The notes below the pieces were generated by a model. It was not told the origin of the DNA. It saw nothing but the letters and a program-made list of their open reading frames with translations, and did not search any database. Below are positions 33,323 to 45,097 of a stretch of 64,000 nt of DNA, in pieces. Position numbers and translations under genes: made by a program. Each line of letters begins with the position of its first letter. The first letter of the stretch is position 1. Source of the stretch: Costus lasius (Eukaryota > Streptophyta > Magnoliopsida > Zingiberales > Costaceae); the NCBI GenBank assembly GCA_027563935.2, contig CM050454.1, positions 46,156,596 through 46,220,595 on the forward strand, written 5' to 3'.

Positions 33323-33980
33323 TGTAAGATCCAAGGATCTTAAGTCCTGGTAAGTATTATTTTGATTTAAATAAAATCATTGATTGTGGATATTACGTTA
33401 AGCAGTATTGGATGTTAATTAACTGGCTTATTGATTGTTAATTTGTAATTAATTGATTAGAGTTTATTGATTGTTAATTTATAATTAATTAATTAGAAAT
33501 TTATTGGTTGTTAATTTGTAATTAATTAAATAGACCTTATTGGATGTTAAGTTAATCCTTATTGGATTTTCGTTTAAGTGAATGGTTAAATTGTTAGTTA
33601 ATGGTTAAATTAATTAGTTATTGGGTTTTCACTTAAATTAGGTGGATTTGAATTAATTAGTTAGTGGGTTAAACCCTATTTGGATTAATTGGTTAGCGGG
33701 TTTAAAATTTAAAAACCGAAAATTCAAGTTGGTAATTTTCGACTAGGGTAGGAGAATTGGCGTTTTTGGCTTGGAAGAAACCTTAGGGCGACGGCTTGAA
33801 GGCTTGGGCGATTCTTGGAGGCTTGGAGGCGAAATTCCTTTCTTCCTCTTCCTTTCTTCCCTTGGCCGGCGTCTTTGGTGTTGGTGGTGTTTCTCTTCCA
33901 TTGTTGGCGATATTTGGTGGCGTCTTTCAAGGCCTTAGACGAGTTTGTAAGAGAGCTTTTTCATCTTGGTGTTCACGGTT

Positions 33981-33989
33981 GAGGTGAGT
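33981..33989 (+). promoter_or_regulatory. Candidate 5' splice site in G1 LTR
   Basis: GAGGTGAGT matches the plant donor consensus. With an acceptor-like TGTGTGTGTAG ending at 36300, just before the gag start, it could remove most of the leader. Inference only. Confidence 0.35.
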
Positions 33990-34769
33990 GGATGTTCTCC
34001 TTCACCTAGTTCACGAAAATTGGATGCATTACTTGTTTTAGAGAAGATTAATGCATAGGAGTATGGCATGATCTCTTAATTTCAATTGTACATGTTTTCC
34101 TTGTTTTTCCCAAATTTTCGAAACCCTAGCTTGCATGAAAATTAGGGCTTTTCGTTTTTAAGACTCTTAATCCTAAATTGGACTTTGATTAAACATGTAT
34201 GTAGATTTAGAATTTCAATTGCATGAAGATTAGGGCTTGAAGGAGAATTTCGACCCTTCTTCATGAAATTACGTCCAAATGCATGGGTAAAATTGGGGAA
34301 AACTTGATATTCATGAAATTAGGTATATGAGGATTCTACTGTATTTTTTTGGGAATTTTTAGAAATAAAAGTTTCTGTTGACTGAAATTGACCTAGGGGT
34401 AATTCGGTAAATTTCCTAGTTAAAATTGGGGAAAACTTGAAATTACGAATCTAGGGATCATGAGGGACGTAATGAATATTTTTACGAAATTTTTGGATAA
34501 CTTTTCGTGTATGACTTAAACTTTGAACTAGGGGTATTTCTGTCTTTTGTTATCAGAACTAGTAGAAAACTATGAATACGTGATATTCTGCATTTATGTT
34601 AATTGTGAACGAAATTTAGTGAATTTTCTGTATTATTATGTATTTTTAATTGAATGGTGTATGCAGAAACTAATGACATGAAATATTGATTGATAACTTT
34701 GGGTGATAACTTAGCATGATTATACTGAACTGATCTGCATGAAATCTAAGGACTCTATAAAATATTAGG

Positions 34770-34890
34770 TGATTTTTGAATATTATGTGATTATGTGATT
34801 TTTGAATATTATGTGGTTATGTGATTTTCGAATATTATGTGGTTATGTGATTTTCGAATATTATGTGGTTATGTGATTTTCGAATAATAT
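34770..34890 (+). repeat. 26-bp tandem repeat in G1 5' LTR
   Basis: Four full units and a partial one, like TGATTTTCGAATATTATGTG plus GTTATG, starting at 34770, 34796, 34822, 34848 and 34874. The same array is at 42391-42511 in the 3' LTR. Confidence 0.85.
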
Positions 34891-36185
34891 GTGTTGTGGT
34901 CATGGAATGGTTAGGACTAAGGCTAAGTGTAACTGTGTACTCAAGGGGATAGTCTATATGTGATATGTTAAGGGTTGGAGATTTCAGCCCTGTATTGTGA
35001 TATGTGAGGGGGTTGTTGTTCAGCCTGCCTGATGTGATTATTGTGATAAAAATGACTATCCTAGAGTTTAGTTGACACTTAGGAGTCCACTTTTGTGAAA
35101 TAAGATATAAGATATGTCTGGTGTTGTCCAGTTAAGGAACCCTTTGGGAGAACGAGTGATATAAGACGCAAAGTGCCATGTCTTGGTCGGACAGGGGCCA
35201 CCTCTTGATGTCATCACTCTTAGACGCTTAGATTTTTGTGATTATGGGGTGGTGTAGATCAAGGTATCACATCTTGACCAGGTGGTGATTACCTCTTGAG
35301 TCTACACACTGTCCATGTATATATGTTGCATGTGATTTGCAGGCTTCTCCCAGTGCTTAGGCCAAAGCCGGGTTGGACCATAATGGTCACTATTGATGAT
35401 GCTGGACAACTAGGTCAATTAAGTCATTAGTTGGTTTAGAGTATAGCTCTAGAACCCTGGTTACTCTTTGGTGACAATGATGTCTTAGCAGTTTACACCT
35501 GATTGTTTTATATGAGTTCTGTCCTTTAATTTTGTTATATGTTGACATGATATTCTGTTAAATGTTTTTAAAATAATCTGCATGTATTTTTGAGTGTATG
35601 TTATGGATGGTCGTTTGAGACTATCCACTCACTGGGCTGTGTAGCTCACTCCCTCACTATTTTCAGGTGTAGAGCAGGGGCGCATTTCTTGAGTTAGCAT
35701 TGATATGGATATTATGCTGGTTAATGTATAAGACTTTTGTGCTTAATTAACTGGGGCCGGTTGTGGCCGAATTATGTGAACTTGTGTTGCCGGTTGTGGC
35801 AGTTTTAAGTTTTGAAGTTTTGATTTTGTGTCACCGCGGGCTTTGGCCTGGTTTCGGTGTTTGGTATTATTCATGTTAGTTTCATGAGTTTATAGAATCG
35901 ACATTGTGACCTTGGTTTTCATTTTGAGTCGATTGGTATTTTTGCAATCGGTTTTGATATAACTGTTGACTTGCATATGTCTAGTGCAAGTATTGCGTGG
36001 TGGCAGGTACATTTCTGAAATTGTGTTTTCGCTGAGATTCTATGTATGGATTCTCGAAAATTTTCAGATCGTGTTTTCTTGAACTTGGTTTTACCTAGCA
36101 TGTGAATCGATCTTGTATGATAACATCCTGTTTCTCTATGACTTGTGTTGCTTGTTTGGGGTTAAGATAACGGGATGTGACAGAA

Positions 36186-36196
36186 TGGTATCAGAG
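36186..36196 (+). other. G1 primer-binding site
   Basis: TGGTATCAGAG, 3 nt after the LTR, complementary to the 3' end of initiator methionine tRNA. Confidence 0.9.
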
Positions 36197-36308
36197 GAGT
36201 TGGCTAGCTAAAACTTAGTTCGGGGGAAAACATGTTTGTGTATTGCTAGACATCTGATAGGTTTATGTTTGTTTCCTTATTATGGTATGTGTGTGTGTAG
36301 GAATTAAG

Positions 36309-39300
36309 ATGGTGCGATCCAGAGGAAATGCTAGCAGTGAAGGTGAGCAGACCTCGGATCTCACGAGAGCCATTGCGACTCTGACAGGCATGGTACAGCA
36401 ACAGGGTGCCATGATAGAGAGGCAAGCTCAGATGCTGCAGCAGCAACAGACTCAGCATCAAGAAGCGCAACAGCAGCTCTTGCAGCAATTGACTCAGGAG
36501 AGATCCCAGACTACTACGCGAGGAGTGGGGACTGACTCTCAGGAGGACACTCATAGGCGCTATGCCTCGCTTGTGAGTGAATTCCAGAAACTGGGTCCTA
36601 GCTCTTTTTATGGGGGCTCAGAATCAAGTACGGCAGAGAACTGGCAGTTGGTTTTGGACAAGATTTTTCAAGTCATGCGTTGCTCAGATGAGGACAAGCT
36701 GTGTCTGGCCACCTATATGATGCGTGGTGACGCAGATGAGTGGTGGAAGGGCGTGGTGAGATTAGCTGCAGAAAGACATGAAACAGTAGATTGGCCCTAT
36801 TTCTTGTCTCAATTTAATGAGAAGTACTTCCCCGATAGCTTGGTGGAGGACCGAGAGGTGGAATTTATTCATCTGGAGCAGGGTGATATGACTGTGGACC
36901 AGTATGAGATACGGTTCACTAAGTTGGGAAAGTATGCCCCTCACCTGATAAACACTGAAAAGAGGAGGGCTACCAAGTTTCTCAGAGATCTCAGATGGGA
37001 CATTCGGGAGCAGGTTGGTGCTCAGCACTTGGAGACTTACGTTGAGACTGTTGGACGAGCACGCACCATTGAGAGGTACATATCTGAGAGGAGTTCTAGT
37101 GTGGCCGTGACGGTGGTTCCTGCAGCTGAGGCGGCGGCTCCTCAGTATGGTAATGGCGGCAAGGGTAAGAAGTACCCCAGGCATAAAGACTACAAGAAGA
37201 GCAGGTATAAGCCTTACTCTTACAAGGCACCGCAGCAGTCCAGGGATGCACCGCAGCAGTTCAGGGATACCAGGGATGTAAAGAACAGTATCACAGAGGA
37301 CCGGAATTGTCATTATTGTGGGCTCAAGGGACATCTAATGAAGGACTGTTATAAGAAGAATGGTGTGTGCTTCAGGTGTAAGAAACCTGGGCACATGGTC
37401 AAGGACTGCAAAGAACCTGAGATGCAGCAGAGAGGCACAGATAAGCCTACAGTCCAAACTCGAGTTTATGCCGTGGCTGAAAAGGATACACGAGCTTCCC
37501 GATCCGTCGTGGAAGGTACCTTATTTGTATTTGATCAGTTAGCTCGCATCTTATTTGACCCTGGTGCAAATTTATCTTTTGTATCTATTAGATTTGCTGC
37601 ATGTTTACCTGTAATACCTAAGGTGCTAGATTATGTTGTGTCTGTGAGTACTCCCTTAGGAAAATCATTATCTACAGACACTGTTTGTGCTGATTGTGTA
37701 GTGCATGTAGAGGGTTATGAGTTTCTTGTAGATCTAATCCTCTTAGACATGCAAGACTATGATGTCATCCTAGGTATGGATTGGTTATCCTCACATCATG
37801 CCACTGTGGATTGCTTTGAGAAAATAATCACCTTGAATCTGCTAGATGGGAATCGGATTTTTGTGAGAGGTCTAGTGTCAGACCAAGGACCGCATGTGAT
37901 ATCTTTCCTGCAGGCCAGGAAGTTACTTGCTAGTGGGTGTAAGGGTTACCTCGCACATGTTAAGGTACAGGATGATTCTACTTCTGATTTGACTCAGATG
38001 GCGGTGGTGAAAGAGTTTCCTGATGTGTTCTCTGAGGAATTTTCAGGCTTGCCACCAATACGAGAGGTAGAGTTTGGTATTGAATTGGTGCCAGGTACTG
38101 CACCTATCTCCAGAGCTCCTTACCGCATGGCTACCTCAGAGTTGGCTGAACTTAAGAAGCAACTGGAGGAATTGCTGGAAAAGGGTTACATCCGGCCTAG
38201 TGCTTCACCCTGGGGAGCACCAGTGCTATTCGTAAAGAAGAAGGATGGGACCCTGAGGATGTGTATAGACTACAGGCAACTGAACCAAGTGACTATCAAG
38301 AATAAGTATCCTCTCCCCAGAATTGATGATCTATTTGATCAATTACAGGGAGCGACAGTGTTCTCTAAGATTGACCTGAGATCAGGGTATTACCAGCTTA
38401 GGGTCAAGGATGAAGATATATTTAAGACTGCTTTCAGGACCAGGTATGGGCATTTTGAATTTCTTGTTATGCCTTTTGGACTGACGAATGCACCTGCTGT
38501 CTTCATGGATTTGATGAACAGGGTATTTCATGAATTGCTCGATTCTTGTGTGGTAGTCTTCATAGATGATATCTTGGTGTACTCTCGGACTACTTCGGAT
38601 CATGTCAGTGACTTGCGCAGAGTGCTGGAGATCCTGAGGAAGAACCGATTATATGCCAAGGCTAGTAAGTGTGAGTTTTGGCTAGAAAAGATCAGCTTCC
38701 TTGGGCATGTGATTTCTGGTCAGGGGGTGTCTGTGGATCCAGTTAAAGTGCAAGCCATCCTTGATTGGGGAAGACCGACTAGTGCTACTGAGATCAGAAG
38801 TTTCCTGGGATTAGCAGGTTACTACCGGAGATTTGTTGAGGGATTCTCCAAGCTGGTGGGTCCCTTAACGAAATTGACCAGAAAGGAGGCCAAGTTTAAT
38901 TGGGATGACAAGTGTGAAGAGAGCTTTCAGGAACTGAAGAGGAGGTTGACTAGTACACCGATCCTCATTATTCCTAGTGATGGGGAAAGGTTTACTGTCT
39001 ATACGGATGCTTCGGGCAAAGGGTTGGGTTGTGTCTTGATGCAGAAGGGTTCTATGGTAGCCTATGCTTCGAGACAACTGAAGGAGTATGAGTTGAACTA
39101 TCCTACTCATGACTTAGAGTTGGCGGCCGTAGTCTTTGCTCTGAAGATATGGCGTCACTATTTGTTGGGTCAAGAGTTTGATCTGTTCACTGACCACCAG
39201 AGTCTCAAGTACATCTTCACTCAGAAGGAGTTGAACATGAGACAGAGAAGATGGATGGAGTTGATCAAAGACTATGACTTCTCTATTCAGTATCAGGCTG

Positions 39301-40913
39301 GAAAGGCCAATGTAGTGGCTGATGCACTGAGCAGACATCCAGTTACTTCAGTAGCGGCACTACGGGTCAGTGAGTGGCAGTTACTGCAGGAGTTCAGAGA
39401 TCTCAGGATCAGTGTTTCTCCTAAAGTTCAGTCGGGTTATGTGGCTTTCCTCAGAGTACAGTCTGCTTTGTTGCAGAAAATCAGAGATCAGCAGTCAGTG
39501 GATCCGAAATTAGTTCAGATCAAGGATAGTTTGGTTGCGGGTACAGTTCAGGATTTTAGCTTGTCTGATGATGGTGTTCTTCGGTTTCGTGGAAGGGTGT
39601 GTGTCCCTGAGGAACCGAGCTTGAGGAAAGAAATATTGGAGGACAGCCATAATTCCAAATATTCTCTACATCCTGGCATGACTAAGATGTATCAGGACCT
39701 CAAGAAAAGCTTTTGGTGGCCGGGTATGAAGAAAGAAATATTTGATTTTGTCTCTAGGTGTTTAACCTGTCAGACGGTAAAGGCTGAACACTAGAAGCCT
39801 GGTGGTTTGTTGCAGCCCCTTCCTATTCCAGAGTGGAAGTGGGAATGCATCAGTATGGATTTTGTGTGTGGTCTGCCCAGAACCAGATTGGGTCATGATG
39901 CCATTTGGGTGATTGTTGATAGACTCACTAAATCAGCCCATTTTCTTCCGATCAAGATGACTTATCCTTTAGAGAGACTGGCTAGATTGTATATTGATGA
40001 GATAGTCAGACTGCATGGAGTGCCTGTTGATATTGTGTCTGATAGGGACTCTCGATTTCTGTCCAGGTTTTGGAAGAGCTTACAGGAGGGTTTGGGTACT
40101 AAGTTGAGTTTTAGTACAGCATACCATCCTCAGTCTGATGGCCAGACGGAGCGTACTATACAGACTCTAGAAGACCTGTTGAGAGCTTATGTGGTTGATT
40201 GGAGTTCCGAGTGGAACCGGGATCTATCTTTGATAGAGTTCACTTATAATAATAGTTTCCACTCCAGTATTCAGATGGCTCCTTATGAGGCTTTGTATGG
40301 GAGAAGGTGTAGGACTCCCTTGTGTTGGGAGGAAACTGGTGACAGAATGATTTTGAGATCTGATGCAGTTCAGGAGAATACTGATAAGGTCAGAGAGATA
40401 CAGAATAAACTGAAGATTTCTCGGGACAGACAGAAGAGTTATGCTGATGACCGTCGTCGTTTCTTGGAGTTTATGGTAGGGGATCATGTTTTCTTAAAGG
40501 TGTCACCTATTAAGGGTGTTATGAGGTTTGGCAAAAAGGGCAAGCTGAGCCCTAGGTTTGTTGGACCTTTTGACATTATTGAGAGAGTTGGTCCAGTGGC
40601 TTACAGGTTAGCTTTACCTCCTGCTATGGATCATGTGCATAATGTGTTCCATGTTTCTGCTTTGAGGAAATACCATCCTGATCCATCTCATGTATTGGAA
40701 TTGGAACCTCTTCAGATTCAGAGTGATTTGACCTTTGAAGAAAGACCTCTCCGGATTGTTGATAGAAAGGATAAGGTTCTGAGGAATAAGTCTATACCTT
40801 TGGTAAAGGTTATCTGGGGAAATCAGTCGGTTGAGGAGGCGACTTGGGAGACTGAAGCGGATATGAGGAAATTTTATGCTTATCTTTTTGATGATATGGA
40901 TGTTGAGCTTTAG
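36309..40913 (+). pseudogene. gag-pol: G1 gag-pol-chromodomain polyprotein, one nonsense codon
   Basis: One 1,535-codon frame with TAG at 39792, probably from CAG, between the integrase zinc domain and its core. The order is Gag with a glutamine-rich N-terminal coil, two CCHC knuckles (about 37309-37410), protease ([10 protein letters not shown]), RT ([19 protein letters not shown] near 38560), RNase H ([19 protein letters not shown]), the integrase zinc domain (CLTCQ near 39765) and the integrase core ([24 protein letters not shown]). The last 50 or so residues ([16 protein letters not shown]) resemble a chromodomain. I prefer the start at 36309 over an upstream in-frame ATG at 36282, because it follows the acceptor-like site. 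All catalytic residues I can identify are present. Confidence 0.93.
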
Positions 40914-40930
40914 AGGACTAAAGCTTTATA

Positions 40931-40942
40931 AGGAGGGAGGGA
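40931..40942 (+). other. G1 polypurine tract
   Basis: AGGAGGGAGGGA directly before the 3' LTR. Confidence 0.9.
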
Positions 40943-43803
40943 TGTAAGATCCAAGGATCTTAAGTCCTGGTAAGTATTATTTTGATTTAAATAAAATCAT
41001 TGATTGTGGATATTACGTTAAGCAGTATTGGATGTTAATTAACTGGCTTATTGATTGTTAATTTGTAATTAATTGATTAGAGTTTATTGGTTGTTAATTT
41101 ATAATTAATTAATTAGAAATTTATTGGTTGTTAATTTGTAATTAATTAAATAGACCTTATTGGATGTTAAGTTAATCCTTATTGGATTTTCGTTTAAGTG
41201 AATGGTTAAATTGTTAGTTAATGGTTAAATTAATTAGTTATTGGGTTTGCACTTAAATTAGGTGGATTTGAATTAATTAGTTAGTGGGTTAAACCCTATT
41301 TGGATTAATTGGTTAGCGGGTTTAAAATTTAAAAACCGAAAATTCAAGTTGGTAATTTTCGACTAGGGTAGGAGAATTGGCGTTTTTGGCTTGGAAGAAA
41401 CCTTAGGGCGACGGCTTGAAGGCTTGGGCGATTCTTGGAGGCTTGGAGGCGAAATTCCTTTCTTCCTCTTCCTTTCTTCCCTTGGCCGGCGTCTTTGGTG
41501 TTGGTGGTGTTTCTCTTCCATTGTTGGCGATATTTGGTGGCGTCTTTCAAGGCCTTAGACGAGTTTGTAAGAGAGCTTTTTCATCTTGGTGTTCACGGTT
41601 GAGGTGAGTGGATGTTCTCCTTCACCTAGTTCACGAAAATTGGATGCATTACTTGTTTTAGAGAAGATTAATGCATAGGAGTATGGCATGATCTCTTAAT
41701 TTCAATTGTACATGTTTTCCTTGTTTTTCCCAAATTTTCGAAACCCTAGCTTGCATGAAAATTAGGGCTTTTCGTTTTTAAGACTCTTAATCCTAAATTG
41801 GACTTTGATTAAACATGTATGTAGATTTAGAATTTCAATTGCATGAAGATTAGGGCTTGAAGGAGAATTTCGACCCTTCTTCATGAAATTACGTCCAAAT
41901 GCATAGGTAAAAATTGGGGAAAACTTGATATTCATGAAATTAGGTATATGAGGATTCTACTGTATTTTTTTGGGAATTTTTAGAAATAAAAGTTTCTGTT
42001 GACTGAAATTGACCTAGGGGTAATTCGGTAAATTTCCTAGTTAAAATTGGGGAAAACTTGAAATTACGAATCTAGGGATCATGAGGGACGTAATGAATAT
42101 TTTTACGAAATTTTTGGATAACTTTTCGTGTATGACTTAAACTTTGAACTAGGGGTATTTTTGTCTTTTGTTATCAGAACTAGTAGAAAACTATGAATAC
42201 GTGATATTCTGCATTTATGTTAATTGTGAACGAAATTTAGTGAATTTTCTGTATTATTATGTATTTTTAATTGAATGGTGTATGCAGAAACTAATGACAT
42301 GAAATATTGATTGATAACTTTGGGTGATAACTTAGCATGATTATACTGAACTAATCAGCATGAAATCTAAGGACTCTATAAAATATTAGGTGATTTTTGA
42401 ATATTATGTGATTATGTGATTTTTGAATATTATGTGGTTATGTGATTTTCGAATATTATGTGGTTATGTGATTTTCGAATATTATGTGGTTATGTGATTT
42501 TCGAATAATATGTGTTGTGGTCATGGAATGGTTAGGACTAAGGCTAAGTGTAACTGTGTACTCAAGGGGATAGTCTATATGTGATATGTTAAGGGTTGGA
42601 GATTTCAGCCCTGTATTGTGATATGTGAGGGGGTTGTTGTTCAGCCTGCCTGATGTGATTATTGTGATAAAAATGACTATCCTAGAGTTTAGTTGACACT
42701 TAGGAGTCCACTTTTGTGAAATAAGATATAAGATATGTCTGGTGTTGTCCAGTTAAGGAACCCTTTGGGAGAACGAGTGATATAAGACGCAAAGTGCCAT
42801 GTCTTGGTCGGACAGGGGCCACCTCTTGATGTCATCACTCTTAGACGCTTAGATTTTTGTGATTATGGGGTGGTGTAGATCAAGGTATCACATCTTGACC
42901 AGGTGGTGATTACCTCTTGAGTCTACACACTGTCCATGTATATATGTTGCATGTGATTTGCAGGCTTCTCCCAGTGCTTAGGCCAAAGCCGGGTTGGACC
43001 ATAATGGTCACTATTGATGATGCTGGACAACTAGGTCAATTAAGTCATTAGTTGGTTTAGAGTATAGCTCTAGAACCCTGGTTACTCTTTGGTGACAATG
43101 ATGTCTTAGCAGTTTACACCTGATTGTTTTATATGAGTTCTGTCCTTTAATTTTGTTATATGTTGACATGATATTCTATTAAATGTTTTTAAAATAATCT
43201 GCATGTATTTTTGAGTGTATGTTATGGATGGTCGTTTGAGACTATCCACTCACTGGGCTGTGTAGCTCACTCCCTCACTATTTTCAGGTGTAGAGCAGAG
43301 GCGCATTTCTTGAGTTAGCGTTGATATGGATATTATGCTGGTTAATGTATAAGACTTTTGTGCTTAATTAACTGGGGCCGGTTGTGGCCGAATTATGTGA
43401 ACTTGTGTTGCCGGTTGTGGCAGTTTTAAGTTTTGAAGTTTTGATTTTGTGTCACCGCGGGCTTTGGCCTGGTTTCGGTGTTTGGTATTATTCATGTTAG
43501 TTTCATGAGTTTATAGAATCGACATTGTGACCTTGGTTTTCATTTTGAGTCGATTGGTATTTTTGCAATCGGTTTTGATATAACTGTTGACTTGCATATG
43601 TCTAGTGCAAGTATTGCGTGGTGGCAGGTACATTTCTGAAATTGTGTTTTCGCTGAGATTCTATGTATGGATTCTCGAAAATTTTCAGATCGTGTTTTCT
43701 TGAACTTGGTTTTACCTAGCATGTGAATCGATCTTGTATGATAACATCCTGTTTCTCTATGACTTGTGTTGCTTGTTTGGGGTTAAGATAACGAGATGTG
43801 ACA
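40943..43803 (+). repeat. G1 3' LTR (2,861 bp)
   Basis: Near-identical to 33323-36182, including the 26-bp array. It ends GATGTGACA before TSD TCTAA. Confidence 0.95.
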
Positions 43804-43808
43804 TCTAA
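43804..43808. repeat. Right TSD of G1 (TCTAA)
   Basis: Same as 33318-33322. Confidence 0.9.
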
Positions 43809-44578
43809 GGGGATAGTATTCATCTGTTCCTTTATTGTATGGTGTAATCCCTTAATAAAAAGTTGGCACTTTCTTCTTTCAGTGGTTACCAACTCTGGAA
43901 ATAAATCTGATAATCTCTCAAAGTCAGTTACATAGATATTCACTGACCTTTTTCCTTGTTTCAGATTTAGAAATTCTTGCATCTGGCTATCCTGAAAAGA
44001 TTCTGGAAAATATTTCTCAAAGAATGCTTCTCTAAAATCGGTCCAAGAGATAGGGTCATTTCCAAAAGTAACTCTCATTCCAGACCACCATGTCCCAGCT
44101 CTATCAGATAAGAAATATGTGGCCAATTCTACCTTCTGCTCATCTGGACATCCTAATGCTCTAAAGGTTTGCTCTACTTTTAGTAACCAATCTTAGCAGC
44201 CCAAGGGTCAGTAGTTCCTCCAAAATCACGAAATCGATCTTTTCCTAACTGTGAGAACTGCATCAGCATATTAGCTGACCTAACTGGTTGGTTTACTACT
44301 GGTTGTGGTACTAACGATGGAGAAGAAGATTCACCCTCATCCCTTACTGCTGCTTGTACTACAGGGGAAGCATGCGGTGCTGCTTCTAAGGGTACTGAGG
44401 CTTCATACTCACTTCTTCTTCTTGTAGGGGCTCTAGGTAGGTTTTGGGGTAACTGTACCTCAGCTTCAGGAGGATTTCTAGCTTCTCCAATACTATGAGC
44501 ACTTACCCTCTGACTTCCACCTCCACGTCCTCTACTTCCTTGACTTGGAATTGCTCTGCCTCTAGTTCTTGGTGCCAT
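43809..44578 (-). pseudogene. gag: G2 gag, N-terminal part
   Basis: Starts at 44578 with a basic, Gly/Ser/Pro-rich region (MAPRTRGRAIPSQG), then the Retrotrans_gag-type core (WWSGMRVTFG, FEKYFPES, EFLNLKQG). A one-base loss near 44189 shifts the frame between the two parts. G1 inserted at 43808, and the frame continues at 33317. Together with 32801-33322 it makes the whole coding content of G2. Confidence 0.87.
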
Positions 44579-44745
44579 CCTGCCAACAAAATAATCATGT
44601 TATATAATAATTGTTTACCTATTCATTTATTTCAACCTTAACCCAAACTCAGTCCCGAGGTTCCTATATCCTTAAGTTTTCTTACTCAACCTATAGCTCT
44701 GACCTGTGGGTTATGGGCCCACAGAAACTTATATCTCTGAACCTT
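44579..44745 (-). other. G2 leader
   Basis: About 170 bp between PBS and gag start. It does not resemble the internal segments of the TRIM array beyond the PBS. Confidence 0.6.
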
Positions 44746-44757
44746 GCTCTGATACCA
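44746..44757 (-). other. G2 primer-binding site
   Basis: Minus-strand TGGTATCAGAGC, 2 nt after the TRIM-type LTR. Confidence 0.85.
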
Positions 44758-44759
44758 TT

Positions 44760-44933
44760 TGCTATAACCTACTTAGTAAGCAAACTATTTATTAACTTGG
44801 TGAGCCGATTTGTAACATGGCCCAATTTATTAAAATCCTTAAGCCCAAGTTAACAATAGCAAGCCCACTAACCCTTATATACTATATAATGTTTCCTTCC
44901 ACTCCCAATGTAGGACTAAACCAGGGTATTACA
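44760..44933 (-). repeat. G2 5' LTR, TRIM type (174 bp)
   Basis: In its own sense it starts TGTAATACCC and ends GTTATAGCA. It aligns along its whole length with the LTRs of the array at 21576-23270 (roughly 80% by eye) and not with G2's own 3' LTR. It directly abuts TSD TGGGC. Confidence 0.85.
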
Positions 44934-44938
44934 TGGGC
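44934..44938. repeat. Right TSD of G2 (TGGGC)
   Basis: Direct match to 30346-30350. Confidence 0.8.
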
Positions 44939-45055
44939 ACCTTGCCCTTCTCCTCCCAAGTCAAGTTATGTGGTTGCGCGTCGCCGAGAACATCGCATGC
45001 GGGTCGACGGGGACCCGGGTGGTTCAGACGAGGGGGCGCCTCGAGACGAGGAGGT
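44939..45055 (-). pseudogene. gag: G3 gag, middle part between two insertions
   Basis: About 117 bp of proline/arginine-rich Gag just upstream of the zinc knuckle. It reads in frame with 63035 and beyond on one side and with the knuckle at 30345 on the other, once G2, C4 and one TSD copy of each are removed. Confidence 0.75.
45051..45055. repeat. Left TSD of C4 (GAGGT)
   Basis: Recurs at 63030-63034 directly after the C4 5' LTR. Confidence 0.75.
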
Positions 45056-45097
45056 TGAAAGTCCCCTAAGAAACGGGGAGCGAAACCCTAATAGGCG
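45056..45097 (-). repeat. C4 3' LTR, terminal 42 bp
   Basis: Identical to 61349-61390. It is joined at 45097/45098 to C3-type leader sequence, so a deletion or recombination breakpoint lies here. Confidence 0.8.

Larger units (their letters stand above)
33323..36182 (+). repeat. G1 5' LTR (2,860 bp)
   Basis: Starts TGTAAGATCC, ends GATGTGACA. It has a 26-bp tandem array at 34770-34890 and a donor-like GAG|GTGAGT at 33981-33989. No gene is seen. Confidence 0.95.
33323..43803 (+). mobile_element. G1, complete Tekay/Del-like chromovirus (10.5 kb)
   Basis: Full structure with TSD TCTAA, two LTRs of 2,860 and 2,861 bp, PBS, one long gag-pol frame and a purine tract. The two LTRs differ by roughly ten substitutions and one indel by eye (about 0.4%), so it is recent. 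Long LTRs and a C-terminal chromodomain-like segment fit the Tekay/Del lineage. It interrupts G2 gag in the same window where G2 interrupts G3. The coding frame has a single nonsense codon. Confidence 0.95.
30351..44933 (-). mobile_element. G2, gag-only Ty3/gypsy element with mismatched LTRs
   Basis: Minus-oriented insertion in G3 gag, with TSD TGGGC. In its own sense the order is a 174-bp TRIM-type LTR (44760-44933), PBS, leader, gag, about 100 bp, purine tract and a 2,338-bp LTR of a different sequence (30351-32688). No protease, RT or integrase is present between gag and the purine tract, so it is non-autonomous. G1 (33323-43803) is inserted in its gag. Without G1 it is about 4.1 kb. Removing G2 and one TSD leaves the G3 gag frame continuous. 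Confidence 0.85.

Noticed and set aside
34770..34890. CRISPR-like regular repeats
   Set aside because: Units are contiguous with no spacers, in a plant LTR; this is a simple tandem repeat.
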